A DNA stretch of 64,000 bases from Branchiostoma floridae (lineage: Eukaryota; Chordata; Leptocardii; Amphioxiformes; Branchiostomatidae), in NCBI RefSeq assembly GCF_000003815.2, contig NC_049996.1:9450715-9514714 (forward strand), given 5' to 3'. The notes under the pieces were generated by a model, which worked only from the letters and a program-made list of their open reading frames with translations, ran no database searches and had not been told where the DNA came from. Both the position numbers and the translations under genes were made by a program. Shown here piece after piece: positions 1-12,717 of this stretch (positions are counted from its first letter, which is position 1; every line of letters starts with the position of its first letter).

Positions 1-728
1 CTAACGAACTGATTTCGGTCAGCTTTTCCGTTACAGACCATAATCTTCTTCTGTATTTCTGCAGGAAATTGGGACATCTATCACAACCACTGCCGCGCCA
101 TGTATTTTTCACGGTATCAGTGTACGAAGTGATTTTACGTGTGGGTATGTGGCTCAGGGTCTAATATACAAGTCATGGCATTTTCTGTTACCGAGTCATT
201 ATAGCCAACTTTGCCTCCATATATAGCTATCTACTTAGCTGGCTCGCATTTCTCAAGGCAAGTCAAGAAAAATCCAATTTGCACACGTCGGAGTGAAAGG
301 CACCCGGGGGTTTCTTTTATCGATTACCTTTCTCGGCGTGTGTGATGAATGCTTTGCCTAGACACGACTTCTGAAAGGTAGTTAGCGATGTAAAGAAAGC
401 CAACTACAAAACGTCATTCTTCTAGAAGAAAAGATTAGTGGGCTGATATGGTATCAAAGTAACCCTAGGTCGGAATAGTTTAACTTCTTTACAGGACACC
501 TAAATTCAATTTTCTTAAGTGTTTTTCTTTCACTCTAGGTTTTATGGTGAAGGCGGGAATGAAGAATAGTGGCCTAAGATGGATGGAGAGAGATCGGGCT
601 GTGAGGCCGTCCATACGTGGTGCCCATCAGTCAATCAAAGTACGGACTGGGTGAGGTGAGGTGAGGAAAAGTTCGAATATTTTCTGTTTGGAATGAGCAC
701 TTTTTCATTGTGTGCTTGAGTGGCGACC
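1..728. other. Intergenic, no gene seen
   Basis: I see no coding exon with credible splice sites and no RNA gene in this stretch. Its composition is unremarkable. Confidence 0.5.
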
Positions 729-789
729 GTACACAAATACTGATGTACTACATGGCATGCCGCCACGGAGTACATTAGTATTTGTGTAC
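729..789. repeat. Short hairpin (20-bp inverted repeat)
   Basis: Arms at 729-748 and 770-789 are reverse complements with one mismatch, separated by a 21-base loop that contains GCATGC. The element is too short to classify. It could be a degraded MITE or a chance palindrome. Confidence 0.6.
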
Positions 790-858
790 GTGCTAATCCC
801 TCGTGTGGTACGGTTTGTTTGGGGATAGAAGGTGTTCACGTTTTGGAGTGCAACAGGT

Positions 859-966
859 TCTCTCTCTCTCTCCCTCTGTCTGTCTCTGTCTCTCTCTGTC
901 TCTCTCTCTCTGTTTCTCTCTGTCTCTGTCTGTCTATCTCTCTCTATGTCGGTATCTCTCTCTCCC
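859..966. repeat. CT-rich microsatellite (TCTC/TGTC)n
   Basis: Continuous pyrimidine tract made of TCTC, TGTC and CCTC units. It produces spurious Ser/Leu open frames and has no coding signal. Confidence 0.9.
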
Positions 967-975
967 TCGTAGATA

Positions 976-2072
976 GATCGAACTTTCCCCTCGCAACCTT
1001 ATTAGTTGACTTAATAAAGGGGCTTCCCGTTATTGTACCCAAAAAAACTTAACTCCTCTCGCGAGTGTTTTTTTTTTTCTGTTTAAATGATGGTTGATTA
1101 CCGTACATTTTTACAAACACAGAACTATTTGGTACCAAGCAAAGCTGTTGTTGCAGTACTTCGTATATCCCATATGGTCTCCTGTGAAATACGAAGTGTA
1201 CATGGAATAATCCTTAATTGCTCCCTACGGAAATCAACGGTGATCCTCATTACATCACATGGCTAGGCCTTCCCTTGTCCAGCCTGGCCGAGTGATGTAT
1301 GACACTCGGTGATTTCTGGCTGGACATTTGTACAAGGGCTACTCAGTCGGGGAATTGGAAAGGTAATTGGAATAATTCGTCATTGCAAAAAGTTCTTTAA
1401 ACCTAGAGATGACTTAGGGAAATATTACTATGTCACAGGGAGTCGTAAGTTTTGGTAGATACATTTCATTAAACTCAAAACCGCCAGTTGTCTTATTTTT
1501 CGATCTAGGCTTATAGTTATGTACTCTTAGGATAATATAGCATTTCTAATAAGTTTGGTTGGGGCATAATTGGACTAATTCGTCATATACTAGTATGAAA
1601 AGTTACGATGTATTGAAGCTCCTGGAAACATGCAGCATTTTTATGAAGCACTCAGTCGTAGTGAATACTAGTATTATATATGCTCTACACGTGTATATTT
1701 ACGTTGTTTATGCTGCCTACCTCGTTTTCCTAAAACAACTGTGACGAATGTACCAATAACTAGTTTCAAATTTTGCCTTTACACTAACTGGCGGTCATTG
1801 GCTAGAAGTAGAAGTAGAAGTAGATTATACCCCTAACGACATGCCGTGGACCGTGCCTGTAGCGCCTGTACATGGCTTCTGGTTGAAACGTTGATTTGAT
1901 GACAATAACTACCAGCCAGGCTTACGTGCGCAATAAAACGACAGCTTAGGGCAGCAATACCGACCAGAGGTCGCCAGGCGTGCGTCAACGCCCATGGAAC
2001 ACGGTAATTACATGTAAAAGGTCACGACCCTTCCTTGTTGTTTGCGGGAATGATGAGATGCACTGTTCTTAG
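976..2072. other. Intergenic, no gene seen
   Basis: AT-rich sequence with no exon-like stretch. A short (GAAGTA) repeat occurs near 1806-1825. Confidence 0.45.
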
Positions 2073-2230
2073 TACGCATGTGCAAGGTCAAAGGTGAAGG
2101 CCCCTGACATGTAAACAGTTCTTGTCTCGATTATGCTTTAAACACTGTCCTGTTGTCGGTTTGCTTTACAATGTCCAGACTTGCTTTGATTATGTTTTAG
2201 GGGCCTTTACCTTTGACCTGCGCCTGCGTA
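2073..2230. repeat. MITE-like element with about 32-bp imperfect inverted ends
   Basis: The left arm, 2073-2105, and the right arm, 2199-2230, are inverted copies sharing the core AGGTCAAAGGT followed by AAGGCCCCT with a few mismatches. The interior, about 90 bp, is AT-rich and non-coding. Length and structure fit a miniature inverted-repeat transposable element. I could not define a clear target-site duplication, so the superfamily is unknown. Confidence 0.55.
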
Positions 2231-2261
2231 TGTTGGTCTGTGAACGTTCATTATAGCTACC

Positions 2262-2595
2262 AGATGAACATGACCTCACTGAACTATCATCAATACATCA
2301 AATGAACAATACATGTTGTGATACTTTGAAGTGATTCAATTTAACATAAGGTCTTCGTAGGGTCGTGTTTTGACATGTTTACAACATGAACGTGACTTCA
2401 CTGAACTATCATTTACCTGCATACATGTTGTGGTACTTTGAAGGGATTCAATCGTAGGGTCGTGCTTTGACAAGTTTACAAGATGAACGTGAACTCACTG
2501 ACCTATCATCAACCTGCATACATGTTATGATGGTTTGAAATGATTCAAGTTAACATAAGGTCTTCGTAGGGTCGTGCACTAAAGTGTTTACACCT
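2262..2595. repeat. Degenerate tandem repeat, about 3 units of 105-125 bp
   Basis: Three successive units share the order ATGAACGTGA, CTCACTGAACTATCAT, ACATGTTGTGATACTTTGAA and TTCGTAGGGTCGTG. They differ by substitutions and short indels. No open frame is conserved between them, so it is a non-coding minisatellite-like array. Confidence 0.75.
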
Positions 2596-2599
2596 TAAC

Positions 2600-4191
2600 T
2601 AACTATATATAGCGTGAGCCACAAGTGTGCTTCAAAGATGCTGCTGGCACACATGGCTTGCCATGAATGATTTATGAAAGAATAGTGAGTGCCTCAGGGA
2701 TACAAACATCTTAATGGCACTCTGCAACCCCAAGGACACTTACGTTAATTCTGATCTTATGGAAATCTAACAACCTTGGTTATAGGCTAAGACTCTTAAG
2801 GTACCTCACAAAAACAGTGTTTCGTGCGAACGTGGGCCAATGTCTCAAAGGATGTATGTATTCATCAAGCTTCTTCTGATAGATTCCAGTTTACATGAAT
2901 GCTTTCTATGGTACCTAGTTGCGTTCAACTCACAGCCCATTGTTGTCGATAACACACAATTGCACACTCGATTACTCAACATTAGGGACACGTGTATGAG
3001 CATGTCTATTGTGTTTCTTTACTCAATTTTTATTTTTGGTCACATATGTGTCCATGCCACATAGGTATGTAAAGACAAGGTCATCAAGATTATTGGTACA
3101 GAATTGATAGATATTGATATGTATATATACATATTTATATCTATATCTATGCATTTATATTTATATTGACAGAGATAGAGATAGATGCAGATATATAGAT
3201 AGATAGATGGGATGTGGTGTGTGTGTTACTTATTTCTGCATTAATTAGAAAGTATGCATATGTTAGGTACAATTTTATGTATGACCAAATGTTCTTGTAT
3301 ATTTCGCGGATGAATTCGCAAGTCCTAGCGGATTGCAACAACATTCCAGTTTCATATGAATGTCATGTTTATGGAACCTTACATACGACGAGACACTATT
3401 ACCTGCTAAACTTCGATATCCCGCTAGAGGTCCTCGTGTCACCAAATATCAGACAGCAAAACATGCATTTTAGCTGACGAATCAAATGACGTACACGATC
3501 TCATTAATATAGATGAGCACAAATACTTCTCATCCATTCCCGTCATTGTGAGCCTGCCTCCTGTCTGTTTTTGGTATTACTGCAGCAGTTTTGCCCTCAA
3601 AGTAGGAAAACGGGGTACATAATAAAATAACAGGGAAGTTGGTTACACATGAATGACGGCTATATGTGTGACAATTTGCACGTCTAACTATCCTATCAGT
3701 GGTTCATCTTCAGGACTCGATCTAATGGTAGATCCTGCAAATATTAGGCACAGGGGAGTAATTTTCTTCCAATTTCTTTCCTCTTTCCACACCACTTTGC
3801 CAAACACAGAGGTGAAGACACATTATCTTTTGAGCCTTAGCCATATACATTAGTGTCTTGAAAGAGAGTGTCTTGTAAAAGTCAAGTTCTAAATCGGGTA
3901 GATTGATACACTGGGACATTTGTACATGACATTTTGATCACATAAAGCGGTGCCTGCAAAAGAAATATTTGTACATCGTTTGTCGACATTGTCACAAACA
4001 TGTCAAACGCCTTTGTAGTAATGTACGAAAATTGCCCTTCGAACGAATTGACTTCACTCTCACCATACTCTAGCGACGTCCTGTAAGCCTTTAATGGCTT
4101 GAACGATGGGGACGATACCCATGGTGATTTGGCGGTCCCCGAGGTATCATTTCTGAGAGTGGGAGGGCGGCCATTGGAAATCTGCCACTTA
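2600..4191. other. Intergenic, includes AT-rich simple repeats
   Basis: No credible exon. Positions 3104-3210 are a TA/GATA-type low-complexity tract. The remaining open frames are short, lack splice context and show no recognisable domain. Confidence 0.45.
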
Positions 4192-4437
4192 AGGTGCATT
4201 CTCACTGGACGTGGGGCACGCTTGCGTTATTGATGCGTTCGTTCACTGCGTCACTGTTTTGTTATTTTCTCCGATTGTTTATAATTTAGATATTGCGTAA
4301 TACGTAAAAGTATGACTTAGAAAACGACAAAAAATGCACAAAAAGAAAGAAAATTCGTTCTTTATCTCTGAAATTCGTTGAGTATCTTTCAAACCCCGCA
4401 GTGACCCAAGCTTGACACAAGTGCGGTGGGAGCGAAC
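4192..4437. mobile_element. Harbinger-type MITE, degraded copy
   Basis: Begins after TTA (4189-4191) with AGGTGCATTCTCAC, matching the terminal repeat of the better copy at 12473-12717. The interior matches that copy in the opposite orientation: a segment around the GTCACTGTTTTGTTATTTTC motif, then an AT-rich part. The right terminus is too diverged to pair cleanly. Confidence 0.6.
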
Positions 4438-5147
4438 CTTTAGCCGGCGCAGTAGACGTTGCTGAATTCCCGAAAATATGCTGACAAAGCGTTTTGTAAT
4501 ATTTTTAATGGACAGGGAGGCGTTGGAACCATATGCTTAAAAGCTATGTGTGTTGATGTCTACTCACCGAAAACATTTGAAAGTGTATTCTATGAGTTGC
4601 TGTAGGTTTATGGTATATATATATATATATATCAATCATGCCATAAAGAATTCGTCAAACGATTTGATGGAAGCGACAAGGAGACTGTTTTTCAAACATG
4701 ACTTATTTTGTTTGTAGAATATTTACCAAATCCGTGTATTTCTCAGTATTTTTCTGTATTTTGCAATTTGTTAATGTTATACGCCAAAGATTATTGAAGA
4801 CAAGCGTTTTCTGTATCCTCGAGGTTTTTAGCTAGACTGCTATTATATGCACAATTTTTGGAACGTGCACTCAACCCATTTATCGTCTCTGTAAGAGCCA
4901 TAGAAGCTGTATTAATGGGCACTCTAACAGAAACTGAGTCATCACCGAGTGCTTTTATCGCTTTCCGCGGATACTTGCCACCTTCGTTCTTCGCTTCTCC
5001 TATCCTTTAGCGAAGTTCTTGACCTAAAGTGCACAAAGTTCCTTGAGAAACAACATTTGTCAAAAGCTCGGGCCCCCAAAAGCGCTTTATCCATTGAGCA
5101 GGATTATGTTGTTACCTGCCTTCTTCTGATAATGGCATGCTGGCGAT

Positions 5148-5204
5148 CACGTGTAGTAGATAAGATGAACACGTGGCGATCACGTGTCTTAAACTTTGAC
5201 GTCA
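5148..5204. promoter_or_regulatory. Cluster of three CACGTG E-boxes and one CRE
   Basis: Canonical E-boxes lie at 5148-5153, 5170-5175 and 5181-5186. The first and third sit in an identical 13-base context, GGCGATCACGTGT. A perfect CRE, TGACGTCA, follows at 5197-5204. These are binding motifs for bHLH/bZIP factors. Whether they are used is unknown, because no gene start is visible nearby. Confidence 0.35.
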
Positions 5205-5940
5205 CGCTAAATATTCGTACCAGTTGGGCTCGTAAAGATGATACGTTTTACGTATGCCGACGCGCACATGGTGCTCTAACACGCACACTTACCTCGCAGA
5301 TTCTCTAAAAGTGTTGCTAGTGACTTCATTGATGCGTGATATTGAACGCACGACGAGCCTACCGCTCGGCCATTTCGTCCCAGGAGATTTCATCAACTTG
5401 CTAAGCCGCACTCATCTCTGCTGCTACCCGGTAGTGCATTTAGGGGTCTTATGACGCCTATTGCACGTGTCCCAGGAGGTCTTACTATTGACATTGAAAA
5501 CGGTTTAGAGACGAAGGTTAGGCGATGGGACCATTAGCTTCAAATGGACAAGTCGTTCTCATAGTAATAGCAAGCAAACTCTCTCTCCTTAATGGGATGC
5601 CTCCTGTTGGCAAGGGTACAAGGATTTCTGGGCCAAAACCATACAGGACAAGTAGGGAACTCTGTACATCCAGTAGTGAATGCAGCATAACTATGCAAAA
5701 GACATCTAAAATCATAAAACGAGCCTATGTCATTTTTGTATATAGATACATGAATAGTTCTTTAGTGCTATCATAAATGCATAAGAATCTTTCCAGTCCT
5801 GCAAATATAAAGACATGCTACAAGGCATTTTGATGTTCTACTTATATTACACCCAAAGGATAAAGATAACTCTTATGGTATGTTTGGGCAACGGTCCCTG
5901 TTCCTTATGCTGAATAGTAATCACACTGCCACCACCATCA
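5205..5940. other. Intergenic, no gene seen
   Basis: Several short open frames overlap on both strands without splice signals or recognisable motifs. None is supported. Confidence 0.4.
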
Positions 5941-6199
5941 CTGTACCTGCTGCTGAAAAACAGCCACACTACCATCCCAGTCCCTGGTGCTGAATAACAG
6001 CCACACTACCATCCAAGTCCCTGGTGCTGAATAACAGCCACACTACCAACCCTGTCCCTGGTGCTGAATAACAGCCACAGTACCATCCCTGTCCCTGGTG
6101 CTGAATAACAGCCACACTAACGTCCCTGTCCCTGGTGCTGAATAACAGCCACAGTACCATCCCTGTCCCTGGTGCTGAATAACAGCCACAGTACCATCA
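5941..6199. repeat. 37-bp minisatellite, 7 units
   Basis: Seven head-to-tail units of exactly 37 bp, each containing CCCTGGTGCTGAATAACAG, with few substitutions. A 37-bp unit is not a multiple of three, so the periodic open frame on the minus strand is a by-product of the repeat and not a gene. Confidence 0.9.
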
Positions 6200-9100
6200 C
6201 TTTCTCTGTACTTGGTTCTACAATTACGGGCACTCTAACCTCACTATCGTAGCCCTTGGTGCAAAAATAAAGCGAATACCTTACTGAAGTTGTGGTACGT
6301 TGGCGTCGTCATGGCAGCCTAATAATTTACAAAGAGCTCAGTGAATCTTATAGATGAAAAACGAATCTTTTTATGCTTTGTGTGTTTTGCTGTCTTTTTT
6401 GTGATACTTGTACGTTTTATTACGTTACGTTTGATATCCCATTAAAAAGTCAATGGTAACACAAGTTCAATTCAGAACGCAGCGACGCCGCTAACTTGCC
6501 CAGTGAGATACCCCATTACTGTACATTTTACATTTTACATGTCCCCGTACTTGGTCTAACATTATGCTGAATGATGACTCTACTTTCCCTGTTGAATAGA
6601 AATCAAAAGAAAGGAATAGAAGTCTTTTGAAATCATTTGTGTATTAGTTTTGATGTGATGTAGAGCAAAATACCTTTGATTTGTCGCAGGAAAGGGGGTC
6701 TGAAGATGTTCATTAAAAATGTTTGTCTGTTGTTCAATGTAAAAGAAACAGAGCATGAGATTCTTGGAGTAAAAGCAACTGGAATTGGGACGGAAGGGTC
6801 TCAAGGGTCGTTGGCCGCTTAATTGCTGATGGTGTATGCCGCCCTATGTTCTGCTTAGACATATATGACAAGGCCTTGGAAAACTAATGCCGTGTTTTCC
6901 ATAAAGTCGTAAAAACGTTAGTGTCGATAGGTAAGAATTCTCCTTTGTAGATTTCGGCTGAGGTGATCCAACATATGCAGTTTGACAATATCAATTTCTT
7001 ACATCACATTTTGTTAACACAGATATACAGTGTATAGGCACAATATTTTGTTTCAACAGAAATTAAGAGAACGTGTTGTGCAATACTTCTACGACATTTC
7101 CATTGTCAGTCAAAGGTCGAATAGAAAGTCTTATGTCGCATGGCACCCGACGCCTCCTTCGGGCATGGCGCCAAGAAAAGGTTAGGGCTGTCCGGTTAAC
7201 ACCAGAAGCACGACATTCCCCCTTCGTCCAAGTGAAGAAGTGATGAACCAAAGAACGAATTCCCGTCAGCGAATATGAGGCTTTGAGCCTACTTTTCCTA
7301 AGGGGACCTGGTCCTTGCATGACCTTCCAAGCAATGTGAAATAGAGGATTATTTGAGCTTTGAAATCAAGCTGCTTATAAACAGGATGTGAAATTTTATC
7401 CCAATCGGATCCAATGGTCAAGAGAAGAATATACTAGCCACATTAAGTAGATTTATACATGTACAGAGATCACTACAGCTGCTGCCAGTATCTGCGCGAA
7501 AGCAATATGTTGTATTCAGGACAAGACATGCCCTACCTTGGAAGTCCATATGTGACCCTGTATATGATGTAGACTTTAACAAAAGGTGTAAAGATATTTG
7601 CCCTGAGGTGAATTTTACACAAGCACAACGCAATCACAATATGTTATGTTTACTTTGACCCAAAATATGCCTTTTGAGACCAACAGCGCATGCTCAACCT
7701 CGTGCCCAGGACACTGTCTGTGCCGTACGTGGGATCAAACGTGTTTTGATGTAAGGCCACAATAATTTAATTTTATGGATGGCATCCGCGCGCACATTGT
7801 TCTCCAAAATAAACTGTGGCCACATGTGACCCAATAGCATCCCTGGTCAATCAGAATTTTATGCTTGTCAGCAAATCTGCTCTCCCGGCTAAGGCCTAGG
7901 TCACATTTCCAAACAGGGGCTCGACCGGACAGCTTTTGGGAACGAAACTACACAAGACGGAAAAGAAACATTCGTGGGCATTATTTGTGTATATGTCTTG
8001 TAACGTATACATGTCTATTTTCGTTTCCACAAACAGCCCGGCCGAGCATCGGTTTGGAAATGTTAGTATAAGGGGGATCGTGGTCAGAGTACCATTGTCC
8101 CTTATTTAAACAATGGCCAACATTGTTGAAATGGCGACGATTGTATATTCTCTAAGCTGACTAGAGGTAAATATTGGACAAACCAAGCCTGGGAAATAAT
8201 TGACTACATGTTAAGTCCTACATGTAAGGTTTAGCAGCATTTTTTGCTGAATTTTTTTTTCTCATTTTCGCCCCCAGAGGATGTCACTAGTTAAGTCAGT
8301 GTGGCCCAATGTGTATATCCTGTAGAGTAGACAGCGCTTGCATGGAAACTAAGTTAGATACTGACCGGTGTTCAACAACAAATGGCATTCGACATGTAAC
8401 GTAGTATACACACGATTTCGCCAGACATACGTTGAGTACACTAAGCAGATAATGATAGTAAGGAAACATTGAACGTTATAGGGAACAGGTGTACAAAAAA
8501 ATCTTCAGAAAAAAAAACAATTGTTTTTCAAGGCTAGGGAAAACACATGTCATAGAAAGAGGCAACCTCCGCCGCCATTCGAGACCTCTAATTAGGTATA
8601 GTAAATATGAACATGCGCACTCATCAATGGGGTTGATGACCCCGTGCAAGCGTTTGGAATTATGGATGTGACGGTTTTAGGGCAACTCAAGTGTCATCAA
8701 TCAAAGTAGACTCGAAACAAAATGTTTTACGGCAAAGATGTAACTTACACTGGCTCTGCTATGTGGAGGTGCCATTTTATTTTTTGTGTTAAAGACTCAG
8801 TTATTTTTCTTCATTTTTTTATTGATAACTCTTGCCTTCTGTTCATGCTTCTAGGTGATGTTCGTCTTTTATCTTAGTCAAAGCATTTCTAAAATCATAG
8901 TTATATTCCTTCCAGTGTCTGCATATGGATTTACGTATTTACAATCTTTTTATCTATTCCAAATCCGATCATTTTGATTTCATTTAACGTTATACCTTTG
9001 ATAATATACTATGTCATTTCCCATGCATAGTCTACATAAAACAAAAAATGATATCTTAATACTTTTTGGGGCCAAATTATGTGTAACATAATGGCCCACT

Positions 9101-10090
9101 TCCATAGTATTTTCGAAACCTCAAACGGCTTGGCGCCTATTGAATTACCATGTAATTTACTCTAAATACGGTTCACATCTGTGTGAACCTTATGTGGCTT
9201 TGGCGACGGGTATAACCTTCAAACAATATGCCAAAAGACTTATAATCATGCAAAGTACTTTGTACCAGACTCAAGTGTAGACCATATGTGGAAATATATT
9301 TCATCAGTTGCTAAGACCTTACAGAGCGCACGACATTGTTATTAACGTATATCTCAAAGGCACAACCATCACATTGACATCGTATATATTATGAACTTCT
9401 TGTCTTGTTGTCGTTGTTTTTGTTCATTAAGTCTTTTCTGTGTGGCGGGCTTAATCGGGATTGTACGCGCGATTAGTGTTGTTGGATCGTGATGAACAAT
9501 CCTCAACTTTCTTTGTCGTCAAAATAAATCCTGCACAAACAAGAAGGACTTGGGCCGAGTGTTCGGCTAGGGATGTTGTTAGGAAAGCCACCGTAGCTAT
9601 AAAGAACCAGACTACTTCAAAAAGGTATGCAGCTCTATGAAATCTACTGCTGCTATATAAAAATCTAGATTGATATTGACTGTAATCTACTAATGCCTAC
9701 AGAAACTAAGTACACCTCTACAGTAACTCCAAAGAAGCTCACGTTAACTGCAGCCTCTACAAACGTCTACCGCATCACTCAAGAAAATAACTGCATCTCC
9801 ATATTTATTTTGCTCTAACGTTATATTTCTTTAATGTTATTGTTACCATTTGTATATTTGCATATTATAATATTATCTTCCGTTCTGCCCCCCCCCCCCC
9901 CCCCCATTTTATAATGGTGAAGTTTGATAGATAAATAAATAACCTAAAATATAGTACTAGAGGAACTAGAACTGCCAGGGTTCTTTGTAATCTCCATAAC
10001 TTCCCACATACCAAATTTAATACAAATTAATCAAATAAAGGATCTTGACATATAGACTACAAATATATACACAACCACAAATAATACCTG
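6200..10090. other. Gene-poor intergenic region
   Basis: No exon could be supported. Contents include a C18 homopolymer at 9888-9905 and AT-rich tracts. A 71-base stretch at 7110-7180 has acceptor-like and donor-like ends but no partner exons, so it was not called. Confidence 0.4.
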
Positions 10091-10300
10091 GATGAAGGTT
10101 AGATATCTTGGTAATAACATATGCCAAAAAAAGCAGTTACTCAAGAAACTGGTCATGATTTTGGAAAAATAAAAGACCAGTTTCTCCCAAATCACTTCAG
10201 TGTCACTGACAAAAGATAGTGGATGTTATCGGAAACGTCTCACCGTTTCCAAAATCATATCCATTTGCTTGAGTAACGTAACTGCTTTTTGGGCAAAAAC
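10091..10300. mobile_element. Palindromic repeat family R1, copy 1
   Basis: Long inverted arms bearing GCAGTTACTCAAG on one side and CTTGAGTAAC on the other, plus CCGTTTCCAAAATCATATCC. An asymmetric flank reads GATGAAGGTTAGA then GGTAATAA. The same arms recur at seven other places in the window. It is a non-autonomous element of unassigned superfamily. Confidence 0.7.
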
Positions 10301-10714
10301 AATACTCTCATCGGAGGTGAACGTCCTCTCCGTCCGGAGGTAAACACAACTCTCCTAAAGAACTTACTGCCGCTTCCCTTACAAAAACAGTGCCAGCTCT
10401 TTTTCAGACAGTGCTCGAGTAATACTCAAACTGACTAATTGGTTACGCACAGCCGCATGCCTCTTCCTATAGGGGTTAGATGACACCAACAATGGTTGAA
10501 TGATGCTATGATGTTATTACAAATGGGAGATTGCCGTGGCGCCTTTTGACGCGTTATTAGTCGATATCACACGATTATTGTTCGCTCCAAGACACTGAAA
10601 GGAAAAATACTTTTGTTAAGACTGGACTCCCCGGTCTTGCTTGTCATTGCATGTCGGAGTTTCCAAATTTTTTAAATTTTTTTATGAAAAATATATTCTG
10701 GCAATCTATTATTT

Positions 10715-10810
10715 GTGAGTGAGTTAGTGAGTGTGAGTGAGTGAGCCGTGTGAGCGAATTTCTGTGAGAGTGAATGTGAGCTAGACTTTGAATGAGTGAG
10801 TGAGTTAGTA
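10715..10810. repeat. (GTGA)n-type microsatellite
   Basis: Degenerate GAGT/GTGA repeats. No coding signal. Confidence 0.8.
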
Positions 10811-11432
10811 GATTCGCCCACGTTACCAATTTAGAGGCCTATTGAGGACACATGTGATTTGAGGTTAATACAGCTGATAGAGTTCACCGGGTGAATGTAT
10901 AACTGAATGAATACCTGAAAATGAAGTCAGCGCGTCACATTGACATGCAGTTTTACAGTAGCCATCGAAGCATGCCAGCGTAATTAGTGAGCTATTACCT
11001 CGTTAAAGGCAATATAAATGACTCGGGTGTTAAGCCACATACATAATCGTGGCATATAAAACAAGCAACAAGCTCACTTTTTGCTTTAAGACGGTGTCTA
11101 TTACAATGTCTTGAATTCTATGTTTTGAATATTAACAGGTGGGGAAGGCATAGGTCAATGGCATTAATACTGTGTTATAACACGGATATGAGTGCAAAGC
11201 TTTAGGCATGAGGACATGTCTTACAGTCTACTAGTATTACGCCATTTGCAATGCAGCGCATGGCTAACAAGACTGAATATCGGAGAGAGCAGCGCCCAGC
11301 TGCGCAGACTACATACATGACAACCCAATCTCGCCGTTAAACGGGGCCTAAAAGCCTACCGTAAGACGCGGCTCATTACGCGCTAAGCTTTGGAGCTCGC
11401 CATCTGGGGCGCTTTATGCAAACAGCACGTAC

Positions 11433-11601
11433 CTTGTTCCACGACAACCGCGGGCTCCGAGGTGCGCTTGTCGGGCCGTGGTGACTTCCTCCCCGGCGGC
11501 ACGTCGATGCAGCCATCGCTGGCCGTCGTCTCGGTGTGGACCCGGTTCCGCGGCGGGGCTGCCTGTTTTGACCTTCCTTTGGTCGAAACCGACGACCCCA
11601 T
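11433..11601 (-). CDS. Putative first coding exon of an unknown N-myristoylated protein (partial)
   Basis: Reading leftward from an ATG at 11601, 56 codons stay open up to a strong donor at 11432 (AACAAG then GTACGT). The exon is GC-rich against AT-rich surroundings. The peptide begins MGSSVSTKGRSK, a good N-myristoylation signal (Gly2, Ser6, then basic residues). It continues as a Pro/Arg/Lys-rich disordered segment ending VVVEQ. The exon ends in phase 1, unlike the phase-0 first coding exons of the KY genes further right, so I do not place it in that family. I found no continuing exons down to position 1; they may lie beyond the left edge. Function unknown. An untranslated or spurious GC island is the alternative. 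Confidence 0.4.
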
Positions 11602-12472
11602 TCAGATGGCGAACAGATTCCGTTTAGTGGTTTTCCTTTTAGATCTCAAATGTCCATCATGTACCTTACGGTTGATACAGACCTCAATAGAGCGCTCTGG
11701 TGTATTTTAGTAAGCAGATATTGTCCAATCCGTATGAAGACGCCGCCGCGTCAACATTATAATCCCCAACAAGCCAGCTCATTAGCACACGAGATTTCCT
11801 TTGTGAACACGGTGATGTGTGCGCCGTTCTTCCATCAGTCATTGCAGGACAACGTGTGTATATGTGGAGTCCCACGTACCTGGTATTCTGCCAAGCGTAG
11901 ATCGTTCAAGATGACGACAACATCGCCAATTTTTACAAGACGTCCTCGCGCATGAGAGATCACCACGAGAGAAGACACCCTCCCGCGTGTAGCACGCTGG
12001 GAATGCGATCGTCCTTTGTGATTCAGAGATGAGAGAATTCGAAATGGGTTGATGGTAAAGCGGAGCTAAGTCCTCATCATCTCACGGCTTTTAAAATCCG
12101 CCTCAAGATGCTACGGCTCCAATGTGCACATCATTACCATGGCTCAGTGTAGGGAGCCGCAAATCCTCCACTCGGCTCTACTGCTAACCTTGAGGGGTTA
12201 CATCCCTATTTCGTGGTGGCGGCCAGGCGCGGCATCTGTTGCCATGGCGACCGCGCAAACATCGTCTGATGATGATTGACTCTCCGACAATCCGAACGCC
12301 TGCTCGTTGTAAGGTAATGACGTAGCCTTATGATGACGGCTGCCAAAGTAATTAATCCTCTTCAGGATCCGATGTGATGACTAATGGAGGCTGTTGTCAT
12401 TTTGATGAGGTTGTGTTGGTTGTGGAGTCAGCATTATCATTTCGGAGTCTGCAATGTTGTCTCTTCACGTTA
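11602..12472. other. Intergenic, possible promoter side of the 11.4-kb exon
   Basis: GC content rises around 11950-12300. An X-box-like motif (GTTGCC-AT-GGCGAC) lies at 12239-12252. No further exon is supported. Confidence 0.3.
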
Positions 12473-12717
12473 AGGTGCACTCTCACCGGACTTGGGGCAC
12501 GCTCGCGGCAGTGTGGGGTTCGAAAGATACTCAACGAACTGCAGAGATAAAGAACGAATTTTCTTTTTTGTGTGTGTATTTTGTCGTCTTCTAAGTCATA
12601 CTTTAAGTATTACGCAATATCTAAATTATAAAAATCGGAGAAAATAACAAAACAGTGACGCAGTGAACGAACCCCACAACGCCGGAAGCGTGCCCCAAGT
12701 CACATGAGAGTGCACCT
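12473..12717. mobile_element. Harbinger-type MITE, 245 bp
   Basis: Terminal inverted repeats of about 30 bp start AGGTGCACTCTCA on the left. The right end mirrors this as TGAGAGTGCACCT, and both arms carry ACTTGGGGCACGC. The element is flanked on both sides by TTA (12470-12472 and 12718-12720). A 3-bp TTA target duplication with a short non-coding interior fits PIF/Harbinger-derived MITEs. A second copy sits in opposite orientation at 4192. Confidence 0.75.

Noticed and set aside
5941-6199. CRISPR-like array
   Set aside because: Units are contiguous 37-bp tandem copies without unique spacers, in a eukaryotic genome.
7110-7180. Possible 71-base plus-strand exon with acceptor and GTTAGG donor
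   Set aside because: It has an open frame, but no partner exons or recognised motif, and the splice sites alone are weak evidence.
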